Assembly: GCA_028751875.1 (NCBI GenBank)
Contig: CM054167.1
Span: 30,609,824 to 30,673,823, forward strand
Reading direction: 5' to 3'
Source: Rapana venosa
Taxonomy: Eukaryota; Mollusca; Gastropoda; Neogastropoda; Muricidae
Length of the DNA: 64,000 nucleotides
Shown: positions 35,125 to 46,359 of the stretch, in pieces
Numbering within the stretch: the stretch's first letter is position 1
How the letters are laid out: each line of letters begins with the position of its first letter
Notes under the pieces: model-generated
Database searches by the model: none
What the model saw: only the letters and a program-made list of their open reading frames with translations
Told to the model about the DNA's origin: nothing
Program-made: the position numbers and the translations under genes

Positions 35125-37515
35125 GCTTAATAATAACAATAATAAATGGAACTTATATAGCGCTATATCTTGCAAAGACAAATCAAAGCGCATGCATTCA
35201 ACCTAATCTTACACAGTCATGCAATCAATGATAAATAATGAATAGTTTAAACAAACAGATATTTACAAACATGATGCGATGCAGACAAAATCTATGAAAT
35301 AAAATTTCAATAGTCAATTTTTTTCAAAAGCGCACACACACACTCACACCGGTCAGCATGGTGATAGGACATGGGTTAGTGAAGGTGGGATAGCTCTGAT
35401 ATGAAACAGGAGGAGGGAAATCTTAGGTTTGAAATAAATATGTCTTGAGGCCGGATTTAAAAGTGTCATAACTAGGTTTCTGGCGAAGAGAGAGAGGGAG
35501 CTCATTCCAGGTCGATGGACCCGAAATAGAGAAAGAGCGGCGGCCAACAGTGGATTGGTTGAATCTAGGTATTCGTAGGCACAAGGTATCTGCAGTAGAG
35601 CGGAGGGAACGTGAAGGAGTGTACAGGTTAAGGCATTCACAGAGGTAGGAGGGTGCAGTTTTGTGGAGACATTTGTAACAGAACAGAACAGACATTTGTA
35701 ACATTTGTAAGAGAAAACAAAGTTGATTTAGTACCAGTTTTTTGTTGTTGAGAAGGTTGAACAGTCTATGATAATTATGTTCTGAAATATATCTACCCAA
35801 CTGTCTCTGTCACCGCGGTCGTCGGTAGGAGCTCTACGCAATACTAGGGGGAGTCCTTCGGATGAGACTATAAACCGAGGCCCCCGTGTGCGAACGCATG
35901 CAGAACATCTTGCCACTCGTTAAATCCTGTTCCGCTGTTCGAAAGAGTAGGCCATTGTGTGCCGGTGGGAACAGGTGACAAATTTTACAAAACCGCATAC
36001 ACACGCATAAATCAAAAAAAGAAGTCATCTGAGCGCTTTGATTTGTTGCTTTACAAGATTCAGCGCTATATAAATTCCATACATTATTTATTATTATTAT
36101 TAACAGAGGGTACTGATCTTATAATTTACTCTCTGTGGCACAGGCAGCCAGTGGAGAGATCGCAAGAGAGGGGTAATGTGCTCAGATTTTTTCTTTCTGA
36201 GAACTAGTCGAGCTGCGGAGTTTTGTATACGTTGAAGGGAGTGGATAGATGATGCTGGCAGACCAGACAAAAGAGAATTGCAATAGTCCAGACGTGAAAG
36301 AATGAGAGAAGTGACAAGTTTGGCTGTTGCATCGGTGGACAGGTACTTTCGAATTGCACTAATACGCCGTAATTGATAGTAGCACGACTGACAGGTCTGG
36401 GTGATGATTTTTTTCATAGAGAGTGTGTTGTCGATAACGACACCTAGATACTTCACAGCATTGGATAGAGGGACTGATGTATTGATGAGTTCTATTGAAG
36501 CTGTTGTAATGGAAGAAAGTTGTGTTTGGTCCCTACGAGCATGGCTTCGGTTTTATCTGCATTTAGCTGTAATTTGTTCTGTGTCATCCAATTTTGAATA
36601 TCTTCAAAGCAGCGTGCCATATTTGTCAGGAGAGAAGGCAGATTTTCATGAGTAACACTGCTTTGAATCTGAGAGTCGTCTGCGTAAAAATGATGGTTGA
36701 TTTGATGACGGTTTATTATATGTGACAGTGGGGCCGTGTAAAGAGTGAAAAGAACAGGGCCTAGAACTGATCCCTGTGGGACTCCGCATTCCAGTTTGGC
36801 AGGTATTGATTGAATCTTGTTTACTGCAACTGTCTGGAAACGGTCAGTAAGGTATGAATTAAACCAGGTGAGGGCTGTCCCAGTAACACCGAACGTTTTT
36901 TAAAGACGGGAGAGAAGAATTGAGTGGTCTATGGTATCGAAGGCTGCTGATAAGTCGAGTAGAGTGAGGAGGGAGACTTTCCCTGAGTCAGAAGCGAATA
37001 GAAGCGTGTTTAAAGTGTGTACTAGGGTGGTTTCAGTGCTGTGGTTGATGCGACAGGCAGACTGAAACTCAGGAAGAAGATTGTTGGAGAAAAGGTGGTT
37101 GTTGAGCTGTTTGAGAACTACTTTTTCAAGGACTTTAGAAATAAAAGGTAGATTGGAAACAGGTCTATAATTCTTCAGAATGTTAGGGTCAAGGTCATGC
37201 TTTTTGAGTAGAGGTGTGACTATAGCAGTTTTGAGAGCTGATGGAACATTTCCTGAAACAAGAGATGAGTTTACTATTTTCGTGATAGCGGGTATGAGTT
37301 GTGGTAGGCACTGTGTGAAAAGAGAAGCAGGTATGGGATCAAGATCACATGATTTTATAGTCATTTCTTTCAGAATTGTCATGATTTCTTTCTCACTTGT
37401 CGGATGAAAGAAAAGGAGAGGAGTGCCAGAGAATTGGGGATCAGGAAGTGCAGGCTGGAAAGGAGTCTGATCCAGTTTGGAGCGAATGTTATAGACTTTT
37501 TCAGAAAAGAATGCA
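35125..37515 (-). pseudogene. CR1/L2-like LINE reverse transcriptase, decayed and interrupted
   Basis: Minus-strand fragments form the C-terminal two thirds of a non-LTR retrotransposon polyprotein. Visible blocks are LKNYRPVSNLPFISKVLEK and LLDLSAAFDTIDHSILLSRL (37382-36900), then a GVPQGSVLGP-like block and a YADD catalytic motif encoded at 36675-36686, then the thumb/C-terminal region ending LHWLPVPQRVNYKISTLC (36456-36100), continued by KCLHKTAPSYLCECLNLY (35690-35423). A stop/frameshift lies at about 36898. An inserted segment (35693-36105) splits the C-terminus. The 3' end at 35125-35330 carries the TTATATAGCGCTATATCTTG tail with ATT-type repeats. The apurinic endonuclease region is missing. 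Confidence 0.88.
35693..36105 (+). mobile_element. nested insertion in the CR1/L2-like LINE
   Basis: The LINE reading GACATTTGTAACAGA stops near 35692 and resumes as AACAGAGGGTACTGATCTT near 36103. Between them lie a 140-bp unrecognised part, a truncated SINE-A (about 35845-36003, plus orientation, with the GGATGAGACTATAAACCGAG block) and a 3' tail GAGCGCTTTGATTTGTTGC to CGCTATATAAATTCCATAC with ATT repeats. Comparison with the undisturbed copy at 63195-63780 fixes the insertion point. Confidence 0.75.
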
Positions 37516-37517
37516 TT

Positions 37518-37645
37518 AATCCATTATCCTCGAAATAAAAGACGCGCTCTACCCGGGGAGAGCAGCCCGAATTTCGCGTAGAGAAATCTCGTGACTTAAA
37601 GTGGTATAAAATGATTTTAAAAAATAAATAAATAAATAAATAAAT
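37518..37645 (+). mobile_element. SINE-A tail and SINE-C 3' module fragments
   Basis: CCATTATCCTCGAAATAAAAG is the end of a SINE-A. It is followed by CCCGGGGAGAGCAGCCCGAA and GTGACTTAAAGTGGTATAAA, the 3' module of SINE-C (see 49277-49680), then an (AAAT)n tail. Confidence 0.75.
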
Positions 37646-38510
37646 AAAGTCTATTACCTGCTCGGCAGCAGACTTTGAAAAAGCAAAAGGTTTGCTAAGC
37701 TGGTCTTACATGCACAAAATAATCCTGAAAGTTTTTACTTTGGGTGAGACAGTGTGTAAATTGATGTAGATCTGCATTAGAATAGCGTTGATGTGAATGA
37801 ATAAAATTTGCGTGTTAAAGGGATTTCTATTTTCGGTTTAAATAGAATGTCATTAGGTCCAAATAACAATAGCAGCAACACACGAAATATGAATACAATA
37901 AGCACAAACTAATGTTTTTAACTTCCACATCAAAGAGCAACAACTAAAAGCAAAAACAAACAAAAACGTCTGGTATCACTTTAAGTGGAAAGACGTTAAA
38001 ATTGGACTTACTTACAAACAAAAACAGGTAAAACATACCAAAGCTACAATCAAACAAAAAACAGAAAACACCAATTTTTAAAAAAGCAAAACACATATCA
38101 CCAATAAACAGCATAATGTAAATAAATAAAAGAAAAAAGAAAAAACAAACAAAAACACAAAACACCAATAACTTTTCTTAAAACTAAACATAAAATCACA
38201 CAAAAAAGAAAACACACATTAAAAAAAACACAACTAAAAGCAAAATCAAACAAAAACAAATTTTAAAAACTGAAACTAAAAGCAAAACAAAAGCAGAACA
38301 CTCCAATAAAAGACTCAACAACCGTTTAACAAAAGCACTGAAAAAACAATTACCAGCACGTACAGGGAGGAAGATGCTGCTGGTGATTCTACTGCTGAGC
38401 TGGTCCTAAGAGAACATCACCTGCAAAGGTGTTAACGATGATTATGCCTACACACCGCTGGGTGTAATGGCTAATGATGATGATGATGTCAAAAAGCATG
38501 GGTAAGAGTG
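37645..38510. other. A-rich non-coding DNA
   Basis: The 37930-38340 part repeats AACTAAAAGCAAAAACAAAC-like strings in an irregular fashion. No gene or element is recognised. Confidence 0.55.
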
Positions 38511-38680
38511 GTCCTTACGTGGTCACTATCCCGTAAACTGAGACCAGTTCATTTCTCAGACACTCGTGGCGATCAAATCTGTCCATCTTCTCAAAGTGAT
38601 CAACCCCTCTCGCCACATACTTCTGCATTCCCTCAATCCATTGTAGCAATGCCGATATGTAGCCTGCCTCTCTTGGTATG

Positions 38681-38976
38681 GGGACGGGATAGCTCAGTGG
38701 TCGGAGCACTCGCTTTCCCCCAGCCAAGTTAAGCAGCGTCGAGCGTGGTTACCAGTTGGATGGGTGACCGTTTGCGCGCCTTGGCTTCAGCACAGTTCCC
38801 CCAGTTCACCCAGCTGTAAATGGGTACCTGCCCTCTTTAGGGTCAGGGAAGGTAAAGCAGCGAGGGAGAGGAGATGGGCGCCGCCCTCAATATGCTGGCC
38901 CTAGAGAAGTGAGGTCTCTGACGCCTCGCTCCCCTACCACCTCATAGGTTATGGGACTCCTTTACCTTTTTTTTTT
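38681..38976 (+). mobile_element. SINE-B, best copy, with target-site duplication
   Basis: The element starts GGGACGGGATAGCTCAGTGG (tRNA-like A box). At 38726-38770 it contains AAGTTAAGCAGCGTCGAGCG and TTGGATGGGTGACCG, which match the internal control region of animal 5S rRNA (box A, intermediate element, box C). The body continues GGGTACCTGCCCTCTTTAGG and GGAGAGGAGATGGGCGCC, ending GGGACTCCTTTACC plus poly-T. The direct repeat TCTCTTGGTATG flanks it at 38669-38680 and 38977-38988. It sits inside the mariner relic. Confidence 0.92.
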
Positions 38977-39750
38977 TCTCTTGGTATGTGCGCCAGACAC
39001 TGGAAAACTGATGTTCCCAAGGAAGTCTTGAAACTCCTTCCTGCCAGGGACTTCTCCAGATGGGGGAAGAGGTTCAAAGTCACAAGGTGCAAGGTCTGGG
39101 AAGTAGGCTTACAGAGTGTTAAAATTTTCCATGTTCTCTGCCACTACATTCCCTTTTCACGAGCTTTGACCATTGAGCGGGTGCAATGTCGTGGAGGATC
39201 CTGATTCCCCTCATACCAGTGTTCAGTTGAGCAGCTGCGTAAAACCTCTTCAGATCAGACCGGGAAAAAATGGTGTCTCTGTAGAATTCGCCCGTGACCG
39301 TCTGCTCTTTTTTGCGAGGATTTTGCAGTACGATTCCGTTTCTGTTGAAAGAGATAGTATACAACACCTTATTTTGAGACTGTTGGTGTCTGAGCGATTT
39401 GGGGCGGATTTTGAAATCTTTCCCAACCCACGCTTTGTTATTGGACTTTCTGGGAGGTTCATGATATTATGTACACCTACGTCTCATCCATCGCCAGTCA
39501 TGATTTCATCCAGCCTCTTGGGATCACCATTTTGTGTGTGTGAATCTTTAGCATACGTTTGCAGAAACCCACCCTCTCCCTCTTATTTTCAGACGTCAAA
39601 ACATGAGGGACCTATCAGGATGATACCTTCCTGTACCCAAGGTTATGTCTTAGTATCTTAGACATGGTCGAGGAATGAATGCCAAGACAATCAGCAATTT
39701 CTTCCAGGCTAACTCTACAGTCTTCTTCCACCATAACACTCACCATGGCA

Positions 39751-40141
39751 TGTATGTATGTTTGTCCGTCGTGTCCGACGATGACCTCCAAAACAGCAGA
39801 GGAGGCAGCTGCTGTTTTGGAAACTGGGCAGAAATGTGATTATAGTGGAGATGCCTTGCCCACAGCACATCCCCACTCTCTCGGCCAAGTGGGCATAAGG
39901 ACAGTCAGCGTTGGAGATGTTCTCCAAAGGCCAACCAGCCCCCAGGGCTGCAGCACATAAGGACTGTGCGAGTCAAGCCTCCTAGTCAGAGAGTCAGAGT
40001 CGATCACTAAAGACTAAGCTGTAAAGTGGAATTCCATGAGTGGGAAAGCCACTGGTCATACAGCCTCTCACTTTGCTGTTGCCCCCAGCGTCAGAGGTTT
40101 AATCAAGAACTGTGACTGTGATAAAGCCCAGGCACTGACAG
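39751..40141 (-). mobile_element. 391-bp retroposed insertion, family unknown
   Basis: The direct repeat CACCATGGCA flanks the segment at 39741-39750 and 40142-40151. At the left edge a TGTATGTATG run is followed by GTTTGTCCGTCGTGTCCGAC, so on the minus strand the element ends in (CATA)n, typical of a LINE or SINE 3' tail. It interrupts the mariner relic. No head or coding part is recognised. Confidence 0.75.
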
Positions 40142-40499
40142 CACCATGGCAACCAACTTCTCGTTACATTTCTTGATTTCGTATTTTCCTCCTGTTATCT
40201 TCAGTGCTTGAGTGATCGCTTAGGAAATGCTTTACCCATCTAAACATGATTGATTTTGAAGGAGCTGAAGGTTATCCAACTGCTCTAAAATCCACAAGTA
40301 TATTCGATGCATTCTTGCAAAGTGCCACGCAGATCTTGCTCTGGCTGCGGTAATCTTTAGTCGAAAACATTTTCTTTTTCATGTTTCTCCTCAGTGTCTG
40401 ACACTGTGACAGTGCCTTGCCAAAATGTTTCGGAACAAGAAGACTGATCAAAGGAGACTGACGTAATTTAGCACAGAAATACGTCATACTCTGACGTTT

Positions 40500-40640
40500 T
40501 CTGTGTGGGGCAACGTGCTTTATGTGTGTGTGTGTGTGCGTGTGTGTAGACTTGATAACTGGTCAGTCAAAGGTGGTCTCAGTTTACTGGAAAAGTGCTC
40601 TCATAGGTCGGTTTTTTTTATTTTAAAAAAATTAGTCTTT
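40500..40640. other. spacer with short GT repeat
   Basis: Contains a GTGTGTGTGCGTGTGTG run at about 40522-40547 and otherwise unremarkable sequence between the mariner relic and the next SINE. Confidence 0.5.
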
Positions 40641-40944
40641 TTTATATCGAAGATAATGGAATAAGCACTTATGTGCTTTTTTACATCCAGCCCCCGTGTT
40701 TATGCGATTTTGTAAATTCTGTCACCGGCACACAATGGCCTACTCTTACGAAAAGTGTGCGCAAGATGTTCTGCGTGCGTTCGCACACAGGGCCTCGGTT
40801 TACAGTTTCATCCAAAGACTTTTGGGGAGAGTGGAGTCTGCACTGATGTTAACACCAAGGGAAAATATCCCCTTGAACGGGAATCGAACCCTGGTCGTCA
40901 GATTGCGAGCGCAATGTTCTAACCACTAGGCTATCCCGTCCTCC
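40636..40944 (-). mobile_element. SINE-A, nearly full-length
   Basis: Plus order starts TTATATCGAAGATAATGGAA and ends GCAATGTTCTAACCACTAGG CTATCCCGTCC, the tRNA head in reverse. A deletion removes about 20 bases around the position of GAAAAGCGGAACAGG (GAAAAGTGTGCGC here). Confidence 0.9.
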
Positions 40945-40949
40945 AGTTC

Positions 40950-41007
40950 AAACAGAGTGCATGAATTACAGGATCTTTAACGTGCATATATTTGATATTC
41001 TTTATGC

Positions 41008-41057
<50 letters not shown>

Positions 41058-41065
41058 GAAGGAGT
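40950..41065 (-). mobile_element. SINE-D fragment with AT microsatellite
   Basis: TGCATGAATTACAGGATCTT and TAACGTGCATATATTTGATA match the SINE-D body at 46500-46720. A (TA)n expansion (41009-41048) replaces the AT-rich part before CACGAAGG. Confidence 0.7.
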
Positions 41066-41610
41066 CGGATTAACTGCGATGTCACTCCATCCGTCCTCCA
41101 TCCTCGCCCCCCTCCCCACCTCCCGTCCACAATAAGAGCTGACCCCTACAGAAGTAAGAATTGAAGAGGTCACATATATATTTTTTCCTCTTTTGGTGGA
41201 AAGGACAAATACGAATACCCCCCCCCCCCCCCCCCCCAACTAAAAAGAAAGGTGGTGTTTGTTTCCTGCTGACCTCACACTTAAACCCCAACTTTCATAA
41301 GTATGGAACATTACACCATTCAACAACTGGAGTAGGTCTACTGACTGGGATTCAGTTTGGGGGTCACAAGCAATGACAAGGGTTATATTTTAAAAATAAA
41401 TAAATAAAAAGCAATGATAAGGATTATAAAAAATTAAACATAATTTTTGTTAGCAATGATAAGGGTGCAAAAACTACAACAAATGCACAACAACAACAAA
41501 AACCCAACCAAAAGGGAAAAAACACTGAAAACTGACAAGTCAGCCCATCTCCCCCCTCCCCCCCCACTACAGCTCCGAGGCTCACCAACATGAGATTTTG
41601 CATATGCAGC

Positions 41611-41612
<2 letters not shown>

Positions 41613-41644
<32 letters not shown>
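41613..41644. repeat. poly-C homopolymer, 32 bases
   Basis: Uninterrupted C run in an otherwise unannotated stretch (41065-41690), which also contains a poly-C run at about 41220-41237. Confidence 0.85.
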
Positions 41645-41689
41645 ACACAAACACCAAAAAAAAACAACAACAAACCTTATCATGGTAGC

Positions 41690-41855
41690 CTGCATTCCGA
41701 TTTCAGGAATGTATGCTTGCTTGGTATGCTCCTGTTTCTGTAACCCAATGAGCGCTGGCATGAATTACAGGATCTTTAACGTGCATATATTTGATATATA
41801 CACGAAGGAAATTAAGGCACAGGCAGGTCTGCACTTGAAGCTGAATGTACGTGGG
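41690..41855 (-). mobile_element. SINE-D fragment
   Basis: GAGCGCTGGCATGAATTACA, GGATCTTTAACGTGCATATA and TTAAGGCACAGGCAGGTCTG match SINE-D at 46490-46720. The tRNA head is absent. Confidence 0.72.
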
Positions 41856-42639
41856 CAACTTATGATGACACATTGGGAAGTGATCATTTACCTATTGTTA
41901 TTACTTTTAATGAAATGCCAGTCCCCTGTAACACTGAAAAAGATAAACTCCCGAAGTTTAACTATAAAGAAGCTAATTGGAAACAGTTTTAAAGTATTCT
42001 TGCAGCCTACAATACAAACAGCTTTTGGGTTCTGAAAACAAAGATGAATTTTATTTTTACCTTTACTAATGCCATCATTCAAGCTGCTTACTTATCGATC
42101 CCAATCTTTAAAATCTTAAAATCAAAAAAATGTTCAGGAAATGTTTGGGGTGGGCACTGCTTGCGGGGGAAAGCATGCCAAAAACGTTTAATGTATAAAA
42201 ATTTTTTTTAAAAATAGGACGCCAGAAAACCATAAAAAAACGAAGCAGGCAAAAAAAAATAGCAAAATGTCATGTCAGGCAAAACGACAATTTGGCTTGT
42301 TTTTTTTTGAGCGCGTATTAAATATAAACATCTTAACAAAGTGTGGCAAAAATTTCCGAAATGAGAAAGGTGTATTTTTTACCAACTTGCCATTTAAAAC
42401 TTAAAAACAAGGGGGTTTCCAACCAAGCAAAAAAAGGCTGGGGTTTTGGATTTTCGGACTTGGTATTAAAGGCCCTCACACTTAAAAGCAATAAATACAG
42501 AAAAGCTGAGGAGAAGAAAGAAAATATAAAGACCATTTCTAATAAATGAATAATAAAGCTCCAATAAAAAATCGTGAAGTAAAAGATGTATTTTTTTCCC
42601 CTTCCAAATAAGAAAACTTCTGTTGGATTAGATGCCATA

Positions 42640-43870
42640 CCCAAAAAGATTGCTTAAACAGTTCCCGAAAACGTCATTCTTTGTGCAAAAAATTTTTCCA
42701 AAAGTTTGGAAGAAGGTGCTAGTAAATGAAGGAAGCAGTTTTACTGTTCCCTTTTAAAAGAAAGGAAAGCCTAAAATTTGTTTTAAAACTGTTAGGCCTA
42801 GCAGGGACTTCTACATTGGTAAGCTTTGGAGAAAATTATTATAAAAAGGCGTGTTTTTATTACTGTAGAAAAATAAGGTGTTCCTGTCAATCAAGCAGGC
42901 TTTCAAAAAGGGTTTTAGATCACAATCGAAAACTTGTTAAACTGCACACGGGGTCAAAAAACAATTCGCGAAAAAAAAAAAATCTACTCGCAACTTTTTT
43001 TTTTGAAAAGAAAGCCTACGCCCAAAGTTTGGCTGCAAAATGGCTGGCTGCAAAAACAAAGGGACTATTGGCTTTTCTGGGCATTTTTTCTATTATATTA
43101 AAAGCTTGTTATGCAAAAAAGTATGAAGTGAGAGGGGAATATATTCAAACTTTAGGTCATTGCTTTGGGGTTTACTCCCGGGTTAGGTTATAAGCCCTTT
43201 TTTTTTTTAAAAATTTTGCTGTATGATTTCCCCACAAAACTGTCTAAAGATGTTGTCCTGGTACAATTTGCTGATTTTTAATGTATATGGATGAATGTCT
43301 TAAAGCGTGCTACAACAAAGGGTGATAAACATACCAGAAAAGTATAAAAGAAAAAGGTTTAGATATTTAATAAATATTTTTTTTTGAAAATAGCCGACTT
43401 ATCACAGAAAAACCGCATATTTCCCTTTTTTTTAAGGTTTGTGACCCAGAAACATGCCCAGTTTCGATTGGGGGGACCCCATTTCTATTAAAAATATGAT
43501 AAAATTTTAAAAGGCTTCAACTACATCAAATTAACTTGGAATGCTCATATTGTTTCTTTTAAAAAAGAAGGAATTGTTTCAATTTTCTTAAAATGGTTAG
43601 AGACAGTCCTGGGAAAGATATTTCCTCTTAAATCTTGTCAAGTCCTTGTCTTTCCCAAAAACTGTTTATGGGAAGAAGTCTTTTTCGTGTCCTAATTATT
43701 TTATTTAAAAAAAACTCCAAAGGGATATTTTTGTAAGGCGTACAAACTTGCACTTGGGGTACCCTTTCATGCTCCCCCATAGGAATTATAAGGAAAATGG
43801 GGAAATCCCCCGGTGAATCCGAAAATTTCATGCGCCAATATTTTTACGGAGCACGAATAACGAAAATTTT
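42640..43870 (+). pseudogene. decayed LINE reverse transcriptase (jockey/I-like)
   Basis: Three-frame reading of the plus strand gives a recognisable order of non-LTR reverse-transcriptase blocks: a KQAF-K-G-like segment, VLDHNRKLVKLHTGSKNNSR, a FF--KKAY motif (expected FFDLEKAYD), KYEVR, then VQFAD followed by a stop where the FADD motif should be (about 43263-43280), then a KFLGL---WNAHI-like and LKMVRD-like thumb region. Long A/T homopolymers and many frameshifts break it. The clade call rests on motif style only. Flanks 41855-42640 and 43870-45120 are AT-rich and may include more of the same element, but I cannot demonstrate it. Confidence 0.6.
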
Positions 43871-45119
43871 GTCTGAGTAAATTAAAAATTCAAGCAGAAA
43901 CGAATTTTTTAAAAAGGGCAAAAAAATTTCGTTTTTTTTAATGCCCATGGCATTATGTATCGATTCTTTCAAAAATTAAATTAATCAATTATGATTGAAA
44001 CAGAAAAAAAAGCTTTTCCATGTCCTTTGGGGATGGATAAAACCCGTTTTTTATAAGAAAAATATTAATAAAAAAAGAATGAAAAACAAAAAAACTAGGG
44101 TTGTAGATGTTCAGTCGCATATTGAAATAAGTTGTGATGCTTAAAAGTTTATACAGGGATTGTTTTTGAAAACAAGAAAGGGTTGCATTTTTCTACCAGC
44201 ACTTAAAATGAAAATGTACTATCTTGGAAAAATCGTTCAATATTTACAGCTGAAATTTGCAGTTTTAGGCTCTTAAATATATTTTTATTCTTGTTTTCCA
44301 TTTTCTTTTTCATATCAAACTTTTTGTTGATTTTAAGTCGTATTGTATGCTATAAAATCCCCAAACTTCAAGGTCCCCATAATTTTTTTTTTTTTTAATT
44401 AAATATGTCTACACCCCCTAAATTTAAGGGTATTCCGTTTTTTTTTGTTGGGTCCTTTACGTTGGAATTTTTTCAAAAGAGTGGGTGAAGAGCTGCAAAA
44501 AAAAGGGGGCAAGACATGATTTGGAATCGATGAAGGGTGTTCCATTTCTCTACAGGGGGTACCCAATATTTAAAACAAAAATTCTGAGGTAAATTTAAAA
44601 AATCTGATAATTCAAGGGAAAAATATTTAAAAAGTTGCCCGACCACTGCCCCTAGTCTTGTTATTTGGTTTCCCTTTTAAATTGATTCGTGTTTTATATC
44701 CGTGGAAGGGTTAATTTATAATTTTGAATGAAGTTAAAAGCATTCCTTTCCCAAAATTTTTTTAACATGTCAGATGGGCTATGTGGGGGGGCATTTTCCA
44801 AACTATATCTATTTGGTGCCCCATTGTAAAACCTTTTTTTTCCACATTTTCTGAACAGTCTTGGAAAAAAGTTTTGAAAATTTAAAGCTGCCCTTTTCCC
44901 TTGCCGATTTTTATTGCATGTCCCCTTGAATATTTTGTAGTTACATTTTGTTTTTCTGTTTCCCATTGGTTTTATTTTGTCCCGTTTAAAGTATTATCCT
45001 TACTTTTAGGGTGTTTTTTTTCCAAAAATACCCACACTGTGCTATTTTTTAACCTTTTTTCCCCCCATCCCTTCCCCCTCCCTTCTTTAATTCCATTACC
45101 TTTTCTATTTCCCTCGTCT

Positions 45120-45292
45120 AAATCATTAGAGTGAACGACGTTAAATTGAAGACAAAAAACAACTTGAACTGACCTGGGGAGGTAAAAAATCCCCCACATA
45201 ATTAATTTACCCCGCGCCGCCCCGTTTTGAACCCTGGTCACGGGTCGAAGCCGAAAAGATCCTAACCACTCGGCCCCGGTCGTCGGTGATTA
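45120..45292 (-). mobile_element. SINE-F, tRNA-headed fragment
   Basis: On the minus strand the head reads CGGGGCCGAGTGGTTAGGAT (A box) and later CCAGGGTTCAAAACGGGG (B box region). The body contains GGGGATTTTTTACCTCCCCA and GGTCAGTTCAAGTTGTTTTT. Only one copy is present in this window. Confidence 0.65.
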
Positions 45293-45328
45293 AAAATTAT
45301 TGATAAACAAAATATGCCCTTGACCGGT

Positions 45329-45366
<38 letters not shown>
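45329..45366. repeat. poly-G homopolymer, 38 bases
   Basis: An uninterrupted G run directly abutting the 5' end of a SINE-A (ACGGGAATAGCCTAG follows). It probably grew from the G-run that starts the SINE head. Confidence 0.85.
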
Positions 45367-45368
<2 letters not shown>

Positions 45369-45710
45369 GGGAATAGCCTAGTGGTCAGAACATTGCGCTC
45401 GCAATCTGACGACCCGGGTTCGATTCCCGTTCAAGGGGATATTTCCCCCTGGAGTTCACATCAGTGCAGACTCCACTCTCCTCAAAAGTCCTTCGGATGA
45501 GACTATAAACCGAGGCCCCGTGAGTGAACGCACGCAGAACATCTTGCGCAATACGTTAAATCCTGTTCCGCTTTTCGAAAGAGTAGGCCATTGTGTGCCG
45601 GTGGGAACAGATGACAAAATTTACAAATCCGCATACACACGGGGACTGGATGTAAAAAAGCACATAAATGCTTATTCCATTATCCTCGATATAAAAGAAT
45701 AAATAAATAA
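45362..45710 (+). mobile_element. SINE-A, full-length
   Basis: Head ACGGGAATAGCCTAGTGGTC with GGGTTCGATTCCCG. The central block CTTCGGATGAGACTATAAAC lies at about 45491. The 3' end is CCTCGATATAAAAGAATAAA followed by TAAATAAA repeats. Confidence 0.92.
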
Positions 45711-45764
45711 ATAAAAACCGAGTGTGAGTTTTCTGAATCCAGCTAACTTAAATAAATCTGGATC

Positions 45765-45905
45765 CATTTCTTCTTCTTCTTCCTCCTCCTCTTCTTCTTC
45801 TGTTTTTCTTCTTCTTCTTCTTCTTCTTCTTCTTCTTCTTCTTCTTCTTCTTCTTCTTCCTCCTTCTCCTCCTCCTCCTCCTCTCGTCGTCGTCGTCGTC
45901 GTCGA
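45765..45905 (+). repeat. TTC polypyrimidine tract
   Basis: TTCTTCTTC with TCCTCC blocks and a terminal (CGT)n, joined directly to a family-E repeat. The minus strand is GAA/GAG polypurine like the large arrays, without the GGGACATGG core. Confidence 0.88.
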
Positions 45906-46200
45906 ACGCTCAGACAGCAACTACTATTTTCTGTCATTTGAGCGAAAATGCGTTGTACAGCCGTTAAGCGCCTGACAAGTAACGCCTAGCGCATCCGACT
46001 TCGGCATAATGGGAGAGATTTGTTATCTTTTAAGTCTTTCTGGAAAGAGAAAAAAAAAAGGCAGGAGAATGGACCAAGAAGGCAGTAAATAGACAAAAAG
46101 AAGGAGGCGACAGGAAGAAAAGAAAACAAGACGGAAACAAAGAGAGGGATAAAAAAAAAAAGGGGGAATTCAGAATTTGACATCAAAGAGTGTAAAACGC
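45903..46200 (+). mobile_element. family-E repeat
   Basis: Starts TCGAACGCTCAGACAGCAAC, continues GAGCGAAAATGCGTTG, CCGTTAAGCGCCTGACAAGT, GCATCCGACTTCGGCATAAT and a purine-rich AGAATGGACCAAGAAGGCAG section. Copies at 48972 and 59805 align along the whole length. No tRNA head is recognised, so the class is unknown. Confidence 0.75.
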
Positions 46201-46229
46201 CTATGCAATCAACTTTAATCCGACCGTCA

Positions 46230-46345
46230 CATGAACAGTCATCATCGTCATCGTCATCGTCATCGTCGACCTCATCATTGTCATCATCATGAACGTCATC
46301 ATAGCCGTCTGTGTCATTATTGTCATCATCATCATCAGTGAGATT
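46230..46345. repeat. ATC trinucleotide microsatellite
   Basis: TCATCGTCATCG and TCATCATCATC runs. The Asp-rich minus-strand frame here is a repeat translation. Confidence 0.88.
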
Positions 46346-46359
46346 TTTGCCCGTCATGT

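Larger units (their letters stand above)
38515..40490 (-). pseudogene. mariner-family transposase relic
   Basis: Minus-strand fragments match the SETMAR-like/mariner transposase layout in order. An N-terminal helix-turn-helix part gives VSLEEIADCLGIHSSTMSKI (about 39640-39735). The catalytic part gives GDPKRLDEIMTGD (near 39500-39530), where the D belongs to the first acidic residue region. A later block gives RIRILHD-like GMRGIRILHDIAPAQ (near 39160-39200), the second catalytic Asp region. A C-terminus lies at 38515-38668. Stops, frameshifts and two insertions (38681-38976 and 39751-40141) break it, so it is inactive. The part right of 40152 is presumed N-terminal and is weakly supported. 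Confidence 0.8.

Noticed and set aside
38726..38770. possible 5S rRNA gene
   Set aside because: Only the internal control region is present, inside an interspersed element flanked by a target-site duplication.
39173..39661. 162-codon plus-strand open frame
   Set aside because: It is antisense to the mariner transposase relic, which explains the sequence.
42726..43193. 155-codon open frame as an independent gene
   Set aside because: Its conserved segments are reverse-transcriptase blocks of a decayed LINE, and the frame is open only by chance between frameshifts.
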